Shown here one piece after another: positions 43,280 through 55,086 of a DNA stretch of 64,000 nt (position 1 is its first letter; the number at the start of each line of letters is the position of its first letter). The translations under genes and the position numbers were made by a program. The notes under the pieces were generated by a model, which was not told where the DNA came from, did no database searches, and saw only the letters and a program-made list of their open reading frames with translations. The stretch comes from Cocos nucifera. Lineage: Eukaryota > Streptophyta > Magnoliopsida > Arecales > Arecaceae. The stretch lies in contig QRFJ01004218.1 of the NCBI GenBank assembly GCA_006176705.1, forward strand, positions 1-64,000, in the 5' to 3' direction.

Positions 43280-44948
43280 AGATGCTATCCAGGAAAGCTT
43301 GGATCCAATGATTCACCACCATTGCTGCCAGATCTCAATCGGATCAACCTGCTCTGACCTCATCAGCGGCACCGCAATCCCCACTAGCAGCTACGGTGGA
43401 TCTGGAGCAATTCAACCTACTAATGTAGTAGGTTAAGTACCTTATTGAAGCAGTACAGGCCATGCAGCAGCCCCTAGCACCAGTTCAGTTGGAAAGACTC
43501 TCACCGAAATGCTGAGATCTAGCACCTAGAAGACCCATCTAGGCAAGTCGACCAGTTACTCTTGGGAAGGGGAAGCAGAGAGCGAAGAACCCTTATTCTA
43601 ATCATGATTTTACTCCAGGAAAATCACTACCCTGCTCAAGCCAGCCACACTTTGAGATCCATGATTGAGATGATATTCTCGATTAGAAGCTTCAAGAAAT
43701 GAATCGGTGGATTAAAGAACTCTGCCATGTTACCCCCGCTCGCCATGGCGATATCTGCACTAACCTCCCATTCCCTGCTCGTATCATACAGGAGCCCATC
43801 CTGTCGAACTTCAAACTCTTTCAGTTTAAGACTTATGATGGGACCATTGACCCAGTTAACCACCTCAAAGTCTTCAAAACTATGATGCTGCTCCATGGCA
43901 CATCTGATGCCATTCTATGTCAAGCTTTTTCTTCCACTTTAAAGGGAGCAGCATAAAACTAGTACTTGAGCCTCCAACTAGGTACCATCTTTTTTTTTGA
44001 TCATTTGAGCCATCAATTTATAGATTATTTTATTAGCAACCAGCACCAGAGATCAGGTTCAGATTCCCTCATCAATATCAAGTAGAAGAAAGGAGAGTCC
44101 ATTCGAGCTTATATCAGTCACTTTAATACTGCTGCCTTAGAGATCTAAAATTTGGATTAATCTATTGCTATAGCCGCACTGAAGGATGGCCTCTAGAAGA
44201 ACGATCTTCTTTTCTCTCTGAAGAAGAAGTACCCTTAAAATTTTGCCGACATGTTGGCCCAGACAAAAGGCTATGGTCGAGTGGAGGAAGTCTTCAAGCT
44301 GAAGAATGAAGAAGCCATAGGAGAGTGGTAGGCGGGTGAATCTAGCAAGCTACAATTATTGGAAAGCTGAGTGAAGCTCGGCCATCCTTTAAAACCCCTC
44401 TTAAGCATAGACAAGCTCAAACTCTACCTCGGGCACATTGACCAAGAAGCCCAGATCGAAGGGCATGGCGAAACTCCCCTCCTAGAAGATTTTACAACTA
44501 TACCCCCTTGAATGCTGCGAAGACCCAGGTGCTGATGGAGATTGAGGAGCAATTATCAAAGCCAAAAAAGATGCAATCTCATCCAGCCAAGCACAATTCC
44601 AATAAGTACTGTCTCTATCATCAAGACCATGATCATGATACTGAAGAATGCATCCAACTCTAAGATAAAATTAAGGAGCTCATCAGACGAGATTGGCTAG
44701 ACCATTTTTTGAGATGTTGACTAGAAAGAAGAAAAGATCGACAAAGAGCTCTGTCATAGCCTAAACCACCTTGGAGAGATAAGCCACAAGGAGATTAGCC
44801 CTCACTTGAAATCATTAACACAATTGCTGGGGGACATCAGTAAAGGGAGGCTAGTGGATCAGCGGAGCTAGCAAAGAGGCAGAGGATTGAAGAATCCATC
44901 ACTTTCACTGAAGAAGATATATAGAAAGTTCAGTTTCCACACAATGAT
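43280..44948 (+). pseudogene. gypsy-2 gag, broken
   Basis: The N-terminal region (43280-43640) has a Ser/Ala/Pro-rich stretch with stops. The Gag core is at 43699-43956: F-K-T-Y-D-G-T-I-D-P-V-N-H-L-K-V-F-K-T-M and A-F-S-S-T-L-K-G-A-A, hallmark sequences of Tat Gag. Stops follow. The zinc knuckle N-K-Y-C-L-Y-H-Q-D-H-D-H-D-T-E-E-C is intact at about 44600-44655. A degenerate stretch leads to the protease. Confidence 0.83.
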
Positions 44949-45539
44949 ATGGTTGTGGTTACTTTAAACATTACTGACTATGATGTACACCATGTTTTGA
45001 TTAATAATGGAAGCTTTGCTAATATTTTATTTTATGATACATTCTCTAAAATGTTTATACCTAACAATCATATGGGACTAATAAGATCCCCATTAGTGGG
45101 ATTCACCGATGATGCAGTACTGGTTGAAGAAATAATTATCCTATTAGTTGTGGTAGATCGGTACCCAAAACAATCCAAGGCCTAAGTTGATTTTTTTATA
45201 GTAAAGGCACCTTCTACTTATAATGTGATTCTTGGCCGACCTAGTTCAAATGCACTTCGGACTATACTTTCAACCTATTACATGAAGATGAAGTTCTCGA
45301 CAGACCATGGGATTGGAGAAGTTAGAGGAGATCAAGCTCTAGCACGACATTGCTACACAATTTCTTTACAAGGGGGAAAGCAAATAGAATCTTGTCTGGT
45401 GGATGGGCCTGATGCCTATGATAACTTAACTGAAGAGCAGGGCGAATGTATTGATGACCTTGTCATAGTTTCACTAAATAATGGGAATAAAGATCATACT
45501 GTTCAAATTGACTCTAACTTAAAAGGGGAAGTTAAATAG
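44949..45539 (+). pseudogene. gypsy-2 aspartic protease and linker
   Basis: The frame reads N-I-T-D-Y-D-V-H-H-V-L-I-N-N-G-S-F. The catalytic Asp of the family's V-D-N-G-S-S box is Asn here, so it would be inactive. After a stop at 45183-45185 the same frame resumes with I-L-G-R-P-S-S-N-A-L-R, the conserved protease C-terminal motif. It continues to an acidic linker, ending at 45537-45539. Confidence 0.82.
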
Positions 45540-46478
45540 TAGCTCGTCGCCTTCCTATGGAGGAATGCCGACATCTTTTCCTGGGTACCTGTAGATATGC
45601 CATGCATTGATGCTGAAGTGATGGAACATCATCTGGTATTAGATCTTAAATGCCGACCTATGAAACAAAAGAAGTGTAGCTTCACACCAAAATGACAAAA
45701 AGCCATTGCAGATGAGGTTGACAAGCTCCTCAAAGCAAATTTCATCTGAGAGATATCCTACTCGGATTGGATCGCAAATTTGATCCTTGGTAAGAAGGCA
45801 AATGGCAAGTGGATGATGTGTATTAACTTTACAAATCTGAACAAGACCTATCCAAAGGATAGCTACCCCTTACCCAGAATTGATCAACTGGTAGATGTAA
45901 CCTTGGGCCATGAGCTCCTCATCTTCATGGATGCCTTCTTCGATTATAACCAAATTCGGATGGCACCAGAAGATGAGGTAAAAACTACTTTTACTACTGA
46001 TCATGGTCTTTATTATTACAGGGTTATGGTTTTTGGACTCAAAAATATAGGTGCAATCTATCAACGCCTAGTAAACAAGATCTTCAAGAAGTAGATCGAC
46101 AGTAATATGAAGGTCTATATGGATGACATGCTTGTTAAAAGCCGATCTTCATCAAATCATATTGCTAACTTGAAAAAGACCTTTAGCATCCTCCAAAAGT
46201 ATAAGATGAAGTTGAATCCAACCAAATATACTTTTGGAGTAACTTCAGAAAAGTTTCTAGGGTTCATGGTGTCAAGATGTAGCATCAAAATGAATTTTGA
46301 GAAGATCAGAGCCATTCAAGAAATGACTACACAAAAAATAATAAAGAAGGTTCAATGCCTGACAGGGAAGGTTGTAGCCCTAAATCATTTTGTCCCAAGG
46401 TCGGTTGAGCATTACATGCCCTTCTTCCAGGCACTTAAGCAGCCAAAGAACTTCTGCTGGACTCTTGAATATCAATAA
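45540..46478 (+). pseudogene. gypsy-2 reverse transcriptase
   Basis: RT motifs are better kept than in gypsy-1. They are G-K-W-M-M-C-I-N-F-T-N-L-N-K-T, F-M-D-A-F-F-D-Y-N-Q-I-R-M, M-V-F-G-L-K-N-I-G-A (45780-46094) and the catalytic Y-M-D-D at 46116-46127. A stop at 46092-46094 lies between them in the same frame. Downstream are K-F-L-G-F-M-V-S and V-Q-C-L-T-G-K-V-V-A-L-N-H-F. The stop at 46476-46478 replaces a family Gln. Confidence 0.87.
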
Positions 46479-47438
46479 GCCTTTGAAGAGTTAAAGCACT
46501 ATCTAAGCTCACCTCCTCTTCTTGCTAAACCAGAATCTGGTGAAAAGCTATTCCTATATCTGGCAGTGTCATCTACGACAATTGGACCTGTACTGATCAG
46601 AGAAGAGGTAAAAATTCAGAAGCCTATCTACTACATAAGTCGAGTTTTGAGGGATGCAAAAATAAGATATATGAAATTAGAAAAGCTAACCTATGCTTTG
46701 TTGATTGCAGCCAGAAAGCTCCGATCTTATTTTTAGGGGCATATGATCATGCTTCTTATTGATCAACCCATTAAAGCAATTCTTTACTGGCCTCATACCT
46801 TTGGAAGAGTAGTAAAATGGGTAATTGAACTCATCAAGTTTGATATCAATTTCTAACCTCGGCCATCTATTAAAACTTAGATACTGGCTGACTTCATAGT
46901 AGAATGCACCATCCCAGATCCAATCGAACTTGAGCAGCAAGAAGTTTGTGCTTCTAGTTTGCAACCGAACTCTACTGGAGGAAGAATAGATCTCCCTGAA
47001 GACTTCCGAGCTCTATATGATGATGGCTCATCCAATGCCTTAGGAGTAGGCATGGGCTTGATTCTAATCAATCTAGAAGGAATTATTGCTGAATACGCAC
47101 TGCACTTTAAGTTCTCAATAATAAATAATGAGACAAAATATGAAGCTCTAGTCATAGGATTGAGAATAGCTAGAGAATTGGAAGCAAACCACGTGAAAGT
47201 CTATAGCAATTCTCAATTGGTGGTGGGATAGGTCAATGATGCTTATGAAGCCCAGGAGGAAAGTATGATAAAGTACTTGAAAAAAATGAAAAGCTTGACC
47301 TCATCCTTTAGTAGCTTCAACATTCAGTAGATCCCTAGAGTGAAAAAAACTAGGGATGACCTTCTCTTGAAATTAGCTACCATGGCTCCAAATAAATTGC
47401 CAAAAGAAGTCTTCTTTGAGATTCTATAGAATCCAAAT
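46479..47438 (+). pseudogene. gypsy-2 RNase H and second RNase H
   Basis: RNase H blocks are P-P-L-L-A-K-P-E-S-G-E-K-L and Y-Y-I-S-R-V-L-R-D-A, followed by a TAG at 46734-46736 in place of Gln. The second RNase H (46959-47231) has Y-D-D-G-S-S-N-A-L-G-V-G-M-G and Y-S-N-S-Q-L. In gypsy-1 and relatives this motif is Y-S-D-x-Q-L, so an active-site Asp is Asn. TAG codons at 47229-47231 and 47328-47330 also replace Gln. Confidence 0.85.
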
Positions 47439-47656
47439 TTGGAGGAATCCCAAATAATAATGCAAGTCGACCATGAGTTTAGTTGGATCGATCCACTTAT
47501 TCTATATCTTAAAGATGGTATTCTTCCTAGAGATCCTAAGAAAACTCAGAAACTGAGAAACCAGGCCTCCCACTATGTTCTATATAAGAATAAATTGTAC
47601 AAGAGGTCATATTTCTTGCCTCTTCTCAAATATCTTCGACCTTCTGAAGCTGATTA
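47439..47656 (+). pseudogene. gypsy-2 integrase N-terminus, truncated by copia-5
   Basis: S-W-I-D-P-L-I-L-Y-L-K-D-G-I-L-P and Y-V-L-Y-K-N-K-L-Y-K-R-S match gypsy-1 integrase at 10530-10660. The reading stops at L-R-P-S-E-A-D-Y-V because the copia-5 LTR (TGTTAAAAAT) begins at 47657. Confidence 0.85.
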
Positions 47657-50124
47657 TGTTAAAAATTATATTCTAAAGCTAATCATCAGCCTATTGATGG
47701 TTGAGATATTATAATTAATTTATTAATTAATAAAAAGTATTTTGGCATCTTTTTTTATGATAAGTTTACATCTTCTAATGAACTCCATTGTTATGATGAA
47801 GTCCTTAGGACTATTTAGTTTTGATAAAGAGAGAATTTATCGATTAGTCCTCAAATTTATTCATGATCAAATGATAGGCTGTTACTTAGGACGACAGCAT
47901 TTATCGAGCATAGGTCGCTATATGCCATATAAGTTGGTTATCCTCTTAACCAAGGTATGTGGAGACACTGGTATGGCATACAGGTGAGATGTATGGGTAC
48001 ATCATCATTAAACATGACCAACTCCAAAGCATTCTACTGTCGAGAATGTCATTGATGAGATATAGGTATAAGTATCCCTTAGACCTGAGATCACCTCAGT
48101 GACTTGCAAGCAACTCACTATGCTTTGGTACCGGACTAACTAAATTTCTAATTCAGCAACAGAAGGCTTCTGGGCACAGTCAAGTACTTGTGAAGTCATA
48201 GTGTGATCAAGATGGAATTGATTACTCCAAGAGTTGGAGAAGAATGTATCACTATATTTCAATATAGCAAAATCTTGGCCAGGATAATCCAACAGATGGA
48301 TTTGATATTTTGAAATACAATATGGATAACCTGATCAGAGTTGACAGTTGAACTCTGATGTATCCTACGAGCATTGTGGTCAAGGGGATGAGTTATATGG
48401 AAACTATATTCGCATGGGTTCTAAGGATGGTGTTCTACACCTTCGACCTATCCAACCGTCGGGTATCATTGCTAGATGATCATTTTGATTAGTATAATAA
48501 TTTATTCTTATGCTACTGGCTTAGGTTTAAAATAATGAAGTCACATACATTAGAGCTTAGATCTGATCGGATGGTTGATCAACGATTAAGAATCATTTTA
48601 GGGTTAAACAATCAATACGATTGGTGTTTAACCTAGTGCAAGTATTACAGAAGGATTGATTAGCAATTAGATTACTAATTAACTTAATTTAATTAATCCA
48701 ATAGGCTGAGATTAAGTCTAATTAAATATAACTTAATTAGATTTAGTTTGGGCTTGATTAGATCAAGTTCAATTGGTTTATTGGATAAGCCAAGTGCAAG
48801 GAAGAACTAATCCTAGTCTAACTAAGACTCAGATTAACCCAATTTTCTAATTTAATTAAAAAATAAATTAAAATTAAATTTGATTTAATTAAATTCTTAA
48901 ATGGATTAGGACCTTATTTAATTAGATTGATTTAATCTTGATTTTATTTGGTTAAAAGATCATGTTTGACCAAGTCAAAATAGGAGTCCTAGTGTGACTA
49001 GGACTCCCTATCTCCTTACGTCACCTTGGTCCCAATGCCCCCCATACCTTTTTTTAGATATTTTTCATGGAAATCCCTTTCTTCCTAATTCTCCTCTCTC
49101 CCTCCAAGTCATATTTGGAAGTTAGGTGGAAGACCAAGTCAAAGGAGGAATTGGTTTTGCTTAGGATTCTATGAGATAGAATCCTTGTTGACCAAAACAT
49201 CTTCCCTTGGGTGTGCGCCCTCTTTTAATTAATTCTTCTCTTATTCCATGAAAATAATCTTTTTTTTATGCACCCTCCCTTTCTGGTCCACGCCAAAAAT
49301 TATGGAGGAGGCACCCAAGAGTTGGGTGCCTCAACAACTTTACATGTTTGGATATTCCTAGTCTAGGAATTTGACCTAACTTGGACTCTTCTTTTTCCCT
49401 ATTTATTGGATAAATTTTATTTTAATTTTTTTTATAAAATATAGAGATTTGGGAGAAATTTAAGATATGTGAAAATTAAAGGAAGAGGGTCCTTGGGCAT
49501 GGGGGTTCCACAGGCACCAAACTAGATGTCTAGGAAAGAGAAAAGAGAAGAAGAAGAGGATCTTCTTCTAGGGCTGTTTTATTTTCAATCTCTCCTCCTA
49601 TCTTTTAAGTTTTTTTTTGAGAGAGTCTTAGATTAGCAAACTCTCATCTTTCTTCTCATATTTTGAAGAGTCCAAACTTCAAAGAAGGGAGCATCGGATC
49701 GACCGTCGAAGAAGGATCAGCACAGTACTAGCATACTGTGCTGATTTCCTGCATCGAACTTTAGATCAGAGATCATAGGCTCGTGTGGATGACTCCTAGA
49801 GGCTGGATGCATGTGTGGCTTGTAACTTCATCCTTAAGTTTGGATCAGCAAGTTAAAATATCTAAACTTACTCAGGTAATAGATCTGATCTATAAACTTC
49901 ATACCTGCATTTAATATAGTGTAGATTTAGATTGATTTGATCAACCTTTTTTTTATTTGATTTTAGTTTTTAATTTAATATCATGTATTAATCATGTAAT
50001 AGATTTGAGATCTATGTATTTATATGATTATTTAAATAAATTTTAAATTTATTTAAGTCTTTCGCTGTAAGATCTTGAAAAGGTTTCAAGGTCTACTTAT
50101 GAAATCCTAGATCTGGTTCCTTCA
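47657..50124 (+). repeat. copia-5 5' LTR (2468 bp)
   Basis: It begins TGTTAAAAATTATATTC and ends GGTTCCTTCA, one base before the PBS. It is the reverse-complement counterpart of the copia-2 LTR. ORFs inside (47742-47987) are shadows. Confidence 0.92.
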
Positions 50125-50125
50125 A

Positions 50126-50139
50126 TTGGTATCAGAGCC
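50126..50139 (+). other. copia-5 primer-binding site
   Basis: TTGGTATCAGAGCC follows the LTR end directly. It is the standard complement of the 3' end of initiator tRNA-Met used by plant copia elements. Confidence 0.92.
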
Positions 50140-51635
50140 AGATTCTTATTACATAATTTTTTTATATATTTAGATTATTTCTTAGATTATATCTAATTTA
50201 TAATTTAATTATTAAATTTAGAATTAAAAAATAATAAAATAAAATATTTTATATTGCACGGATTGCCATAAGGTTGTCTTGCTGTAAGATTTATCCCTTA
50301 CAGTGAATAGGTTATCTTAGTATGTGCTAATCTAAAATATTGATCATAAAATTTTATATTAGATCTAAGAAATTTTATGATCTAATTAAAAATATTTTAA
50401 TCTAATGTCAATCATCATAAATATTTTAGATTTAATCTAGAAAGATTTATAATTGATTATTATTGAAACTATTTTAATTACATGAACTTGTTTAGATTAG
50501 ATCTAAAGTAGTTTTATGTTTATTTTACTTGCATATTGATTATGAATCAAACATACAACTTGGTTGATAGAATCATATTGTAAAAATATTTTACAAGCAT
50601 GAAAATAATTTTTGAAAAGTCGAACCCCCACCCTCAGCCCAAAACTTAATTGAGAATTAAGAAGTTGATTGATTAGGATCTAGGATTGTGAATTGAAGAT
50701 CCTAAGACACAAATCATAACACATTGGGTTAAATGGGTTTGTGGAGATTAGGTCCATTAATTGGATTAGATCTAGGGTTAGATTAAAGAATGGACTTAAT
50801 TAGAGAATTGACTAAATCTAATCAATTATTATCTTAGATTAGGTCAAGGATTCTCTAGATCAATTACAATAGTTGTAGTTGGTCAAGTCCATGTCTTTAA
50901 CAAGACCCAAGATGGACTTAATTCTTGGCTATGCAGTCTAGCATGAATTTTTAGGTTGATCTAATTAAAACTAATTAAACTAGTTGGTGTCTAAGATAAA
51001 TCAGATCAATTATTTTTAATTGGCAACCCGCATACCTAACCATTTTTTATGGTGTCTAAGGCAAGTCTGGCAGATTCTTCCATTGATCGAACTTACCTAG
51101 CCTCTTAGTAAGATTATGTTTTAATCAGATCGCTTGACTATTCAAGCTAACCCATGTCAGCTGGGTAAATCAGTTTGACTGATTTAGGTGCACCTAGACC
51201 AACCTATTAATGGTCTCCCTTAAGCTGACTTGGTGAAGTTAGTGGGAGGATCATGACAAGCTGGTTAATCTGACCTACTCACTTCTATAAATAAATTCTC
51301 TAAAATTATTAGGTTCCTAAAATAAAATAGTTATATGATAACTGGATCATAGCCTCTCATTAAAGTGAATGATAATGAGTCCATCAGTTGAATAATCATT
51401 GGAGGACCGATGGCTTGGTACTTATCGGTTGATGGAATTATCATTTGTTATATGATCTCTGGATACATTTTCTAAATGTGGTAGGTGGGCCAACCAAATT
51501 GGTCTGATCATTCATTAGTTGATGGAAGTATTTTAAATGGACCAAAGGATTTTTCAAGATCCAAAGCCAAAATAGGCCGGGCAAAATTAATTATGAAATA
51601 ATTAAAAAAAAATTAAACCTCCCGGTAACGGTGGA
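50140..51635 (+). other. copia-5 untranslated leader
   Basis: Non-coding. The first 500 bases are AT-rich and include a small hairpin CTGTAAG/CTTACAG near 50282-50301. From about 50640 it matches the copia-2 leader. Homology fades at about 51600-51635. Confidence 0.82.
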
Positions 51636-53259
51636 TGATAGGACGCGATGTGTCGTTAAGACACCGTGTTTATCAGTTTAATCCGACTTCTTAAAATCAT
51701 TGAAAATGCGTAGATAGTAGTGAGTCGGGTCGAATCCACAGGGAAGGTAGTGTTTTTAGATTTGAAATCTTTGATTTTTGAAAAGAAAAAAGAAAAGAAT
51801 TTGAGTTTTGGAATCAAAAGTGAAGTCGGAAAATTAAAAAGCAAAAATTAAAAGGTGCAGGAAATTTAAACTTGGTACTAAGATCTACTAGTTAGATCTT
51901 AGCATCTACTTGCAATAAAGCAATAATAATTAAAGTGCAGAAATTAAATTACAATAAAAATAAAAAGCAAGAAATTAAAATGCAAAAATAAAATTTTTAT
52001 TAATTAAAATTTTAGAATTTAAATACATAAAATTTAAAAAGAAAAGAAATAAAATAAAATAGCCTGATCTCTGATCTTGGATCGGCATTGGCAGAAAGAT
52101 GGTGTAGAAGCTCGGCTCTTCTTCTCGGCACCCGTTGCTTCGAAGCAGCCTTTAACCCATAGCCTGGCTTCGCCCTGTACCAAAGCTTCACCTTGATCGG
52201 AGATGTTGATTTCTGGAGGCCTGGGGTCCTTTTTATAGAGCTAGGAGGGCTGGATATTTTTTTCTAAAGGCAATATGGGACTAATGCCTTTGTAATCAAA
52301 ATCAAAAAATTTGAATAAAATTTGAATTCAAAATAGCTCTGATATGACTCTGATAAATCTGATAAAATCCAGCCATTCAATAGGAATCCAACGGTCCAAA
52401 AATCATCAAAATCGGATGCAGATCAAGCTCAGATCGGGTCGGATTAAATTCTGGCCGTTGGATCGCGCTTGATCGAGGAAATCTGGCCGCAAATCATGCG
52501 CCTGAGAGTTTGATCACCGTCGGGAGCTTTCTGGACCGTCGGATCATCGCCTGGATCGAGCGCTGCCATCCGATGGTGATCCGCGTGATGTCTGTAGCTG
52601 AATAAAATTCGGAAGCAACCACAGCCGTCCGATCCTGACCGCAAACAACCACATCCGTCCGATCGCGCAATCACTGTTCCCATGGACCGCGTGGACCGGC
52701 CGCACCGCACACCGCAACCAATCAGCGCTTCTGTTGTCGAGACGAAAAGACTAAATTACCCTTGTGAGCCGCGATAAATTTCTGTAGACCCTTTAAGGGG
52801 TCTAGGTCCACCACGTGGCAAGCTCTGATTCGCCGGATTTTGCTGAGCTGGCGGTCCACGCCTGGATCGTGGACCGGCTGATGGCTTCAATGGCTGAGTC
52901 GGCTTTGATGGCTTCGGCTTGGCTTGGTGGCTCGGCTTGCGGAGCCGGCTGAGCCATTTTCTTTTTTTTATTTAATTTTTATTTATTTTATATTTTTAAA
53001 AATTCATATCTTTTCCATTTTAGCTCCGTTTTACTTGAAATTTATTTCGTTGTGATCAAAAAAATGAGCTCTTTCTATTGATAATAAAATTTTATTTTTT
53101 AATTTTTATTATTTTTTATTATTTTTTAATTAATTTTTTAATTAATAAAAATATGAATTTTTTCAAAAATTATATATAAATTGATTAATAATTCTTAAAA
53201 ATTAATATAAATTAATTAATAAATTAATACTTTTATTGGTGAATTTATGATGCTTATCA
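51636..53259 (-). repeat. 3' LTR of the Athila/Tat-like element (1624 bp)
   Basis: On the minus strand it starts TGATAAGCATCATAAATTC at 53259 and ends ...CCTATCA at 51636, giving TGATA/TATCA inverted termini. It has a GC-richer middle (52440-52930) with many CGATC and TCCGATC motifs. The minus ORF 52444-52710 lies in it and is not a gene. Confidence 0.75.
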
Positions 53260-53275
53260 CACCCCCCAACTTAAG
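53260..53275 (-). other. polypurine tract of the Athila/Tat-like element
   Basis: Minus-strand AAGTTGGGGGGTG sits directly before the LTR start. Confidence 0.78.
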
Positions 53276-55086
53276 CTTTGCTCGTCCTCGAGTAAAGAAA
53301 GAATTTAGTTTTAAATACCTTTTAACTTTAGAGTTTCGAATTTTACCTAAGCAATTTTCAAAATGGCCATTGATATTCAGTAGAGCTTAAATGAGACATA
53401 TCATTGGGGTATTAATACTTATCAATAGAAAAATTAAGTAAAGAACATTAAATTTTTCAGAACTTTTTCTAAATTATTCCACTTTTATCTCTGATTTGTC
53501 TAAACTTTCATATAGGCAGGTGTATTGCTACTTCCATCCTTCATTTATTAATTTTTATTTTCACATTGCCCACTTTTTGATGCGAATATCATTGCTTACT
53601 TAGGCAACGGGACCCGGTTACTCGGTGGGAAACCAATTTTTTTTTTTTTTTTTTTTTTTAACGTTGTACCACTATTGAGTGTCTTAACTCCTTAAGCTTT
53701 CTATTTGATCCATGTAGCGAGTCTTGGGCCAATGACTCCCAAACCAGTTGGCTTTAGGGCACTAGGTATAGAATACCCCTCGGGCTTACTAGCTCGAATC
53801 AAATAGGCTACGAGTTAAGACTAGCTTTACAACGAGCTTCTTTGCCCTTCCCACCTTTTGACGCGAAACTCAATGCTTGCTTAGGCAAAGAGGCCCGGTT
53901 ACTCAGTGAGAAGTACTTGGAAAACTATTTTATTAAAATAAATTTTTATATGAAGAAACGTATAGTTACCCTACACAAGCCTATAAAAAGTAGACTTTTC
54001 TTTGATGCTAGTAGAAATAATTAGAAATGCTCCAAGAAAAAAAATTTTTTATGTTCTAGACTTAACTCTTTATTGAATTTTCTTAATACTTGATTCCTCA
54101 ATATCTCATAGATTCTCTGATCTGTGCATCAATTTTCTTTTTAAAAATGCTTAGTTTAATTCGATTCTTAAGCATAATCAAGGTATCTAAATACTAAATA
54201 CTAACTTTTTCGAGGACTTAAAATTTTAAAAAATTTTTATTTTTCTCTCCCCCCAACTTAATCGACATTGTCCTCAATGGAGAAGAAAAAATAAAGGATG
54301 TAATAAAGAACATGGAAAGAATACACCTAACTCAGTATATATATATATATATATATATTTATTTATATTTTTATTTTTTTGGTCCAGCACATGCCTTTGA
54401 AAATTTGAGCTCTCCCTCCAACTTATTCAAATTATCCTAAAAAAAAATAAACTAAAAAGATAAATTAGATAAAAACTAAATATTGGGTTGCCTCCCAACA
54501 AGCGCTAAGTTTACCGTCTTCAGCCAGACACAATGTAACTCACTATCCTGTGTCGAATATTGGATTGACAAATTCCAATGGTTTTGGATTGCCAATCTCA
54601 GAAAGTTGATTTTTAATCCCATTATTGATATAATTCTTTGTTAATTTTTAGGGATATAATTTATGATTCCATTCTCAGACCCATGTTTATTAAGAATTTC
54701 TCCTATTTGTTTTTCTAAAATGCTCATGAATGGAGTTTTAGGAGTTAAGTTTGATTCAATGGGTGCTGGAATGGTGACTAAAGGCGGTTTTAATTCTGGA
54801 GGTAAATTAATGTGATCCTGCTTAAACAACTCCATTGACATTTCATTACATGCCTTTTGATTTTTATAAGAAGAACCAGCTTCTAGGGTTGAAGGGAATA
54901 GGACATTAGGTTTATAAGTCTCGGGTAAATCATCTATTCTCTTTTCCCTTATTTCTATCTCATTTAAACTGGAACTAGCATCAGTACTAATTCCTGGCTT
55001 GGGTTCTTCTATGTGGTTAGTCTCAGTACTAACCAGTTCCTCTAAATTTTTATTTTGGCTAGCATCAGTACTATTTAAGTTAGGAT
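53276..55086 (-). other. internal 3' region of the Athila/Tat-like element
   Basis: No convincing gene. It contains a direct duplication about 283 bases apart ('ttaggcaacgggacccggtt' near 53600 and a relative near 53883), a T run (53637-53659) and a (TA)n tract (54336-54357). The minus ORF 54641-54841 contains P-P-E-L-K-P-P and K-Q-I-G-E-I-L and might be a remnant of the polyprotein, but this is weak. Confidence 0.55.

Larger units (their letters stand above)
41766..47656 (+). mobile_element. gypsy-2, second Tat-lineage element, truncated in integrase
   Basis: It contains a 5' LTR, PBS-like site, gag, protease, RT, RNase H, second RNase H and the start of integrase, with the same organisation as gypsy-1. 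It ends abruptly at D-Y-V in the integrase N-terminus, where the copia-5 LTR starts. The rest does not reappear in the window. It was inserted in the leader of copia-3; TTTAT (41761-41765) is the left flank. Confidence 0.9.
47657..51635 (+). mobile_element. copia-5, 5' LTR and leader of a copia-2-family element
   Basis: A complete LTR, PBS and leader are present, but coding sequence is absent: the leader is cut near 51635, where an Athila/Tat-like LTR in the opposite orientation starts. The left junction lies inside gypsy-2 integrase, with GATTA (47652-47656) as the flanking five bases. The right flank is not in the window. Confidence 0.88.
51636..55086 (-). mobile_element. 3' end of an Athila/Tat-like Ty3/gypsy element
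   Basis: On the minus strand the internal region (55086-53276) leads to a polypurine tract and an LTR. The text 'gggtcgaatccacaggga' in the LTR, 'caacttaagctttgctcgtcctcgag' next to the PPT and 'ttgcctcccaacaagcgc' near 54485 are blocks I associate with Athila/Tat-type elements of many plants. No pol domain is present. The right side stops where a copia-1-type LTR begins. Confidence 0.7.

Noticed and set aside
50126..50139. tRNA-like sequence TTGGTATCAGAGCC
   Set aside because: It is a primer-binding site complementary to a tRNA end, not a tRNA gene; no cloverleaf is present.
52444..52710. 88-codon GC-rich minus ORF
   Set aside because: GC-rich segment of the Athila/Tat-like LTR with repeated CGATC motifs; no family features.
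54336..54357. (TA)n tract as a possible origin or fragile site
   Set aside because: A simple microsatellite is a sufficient explanation.
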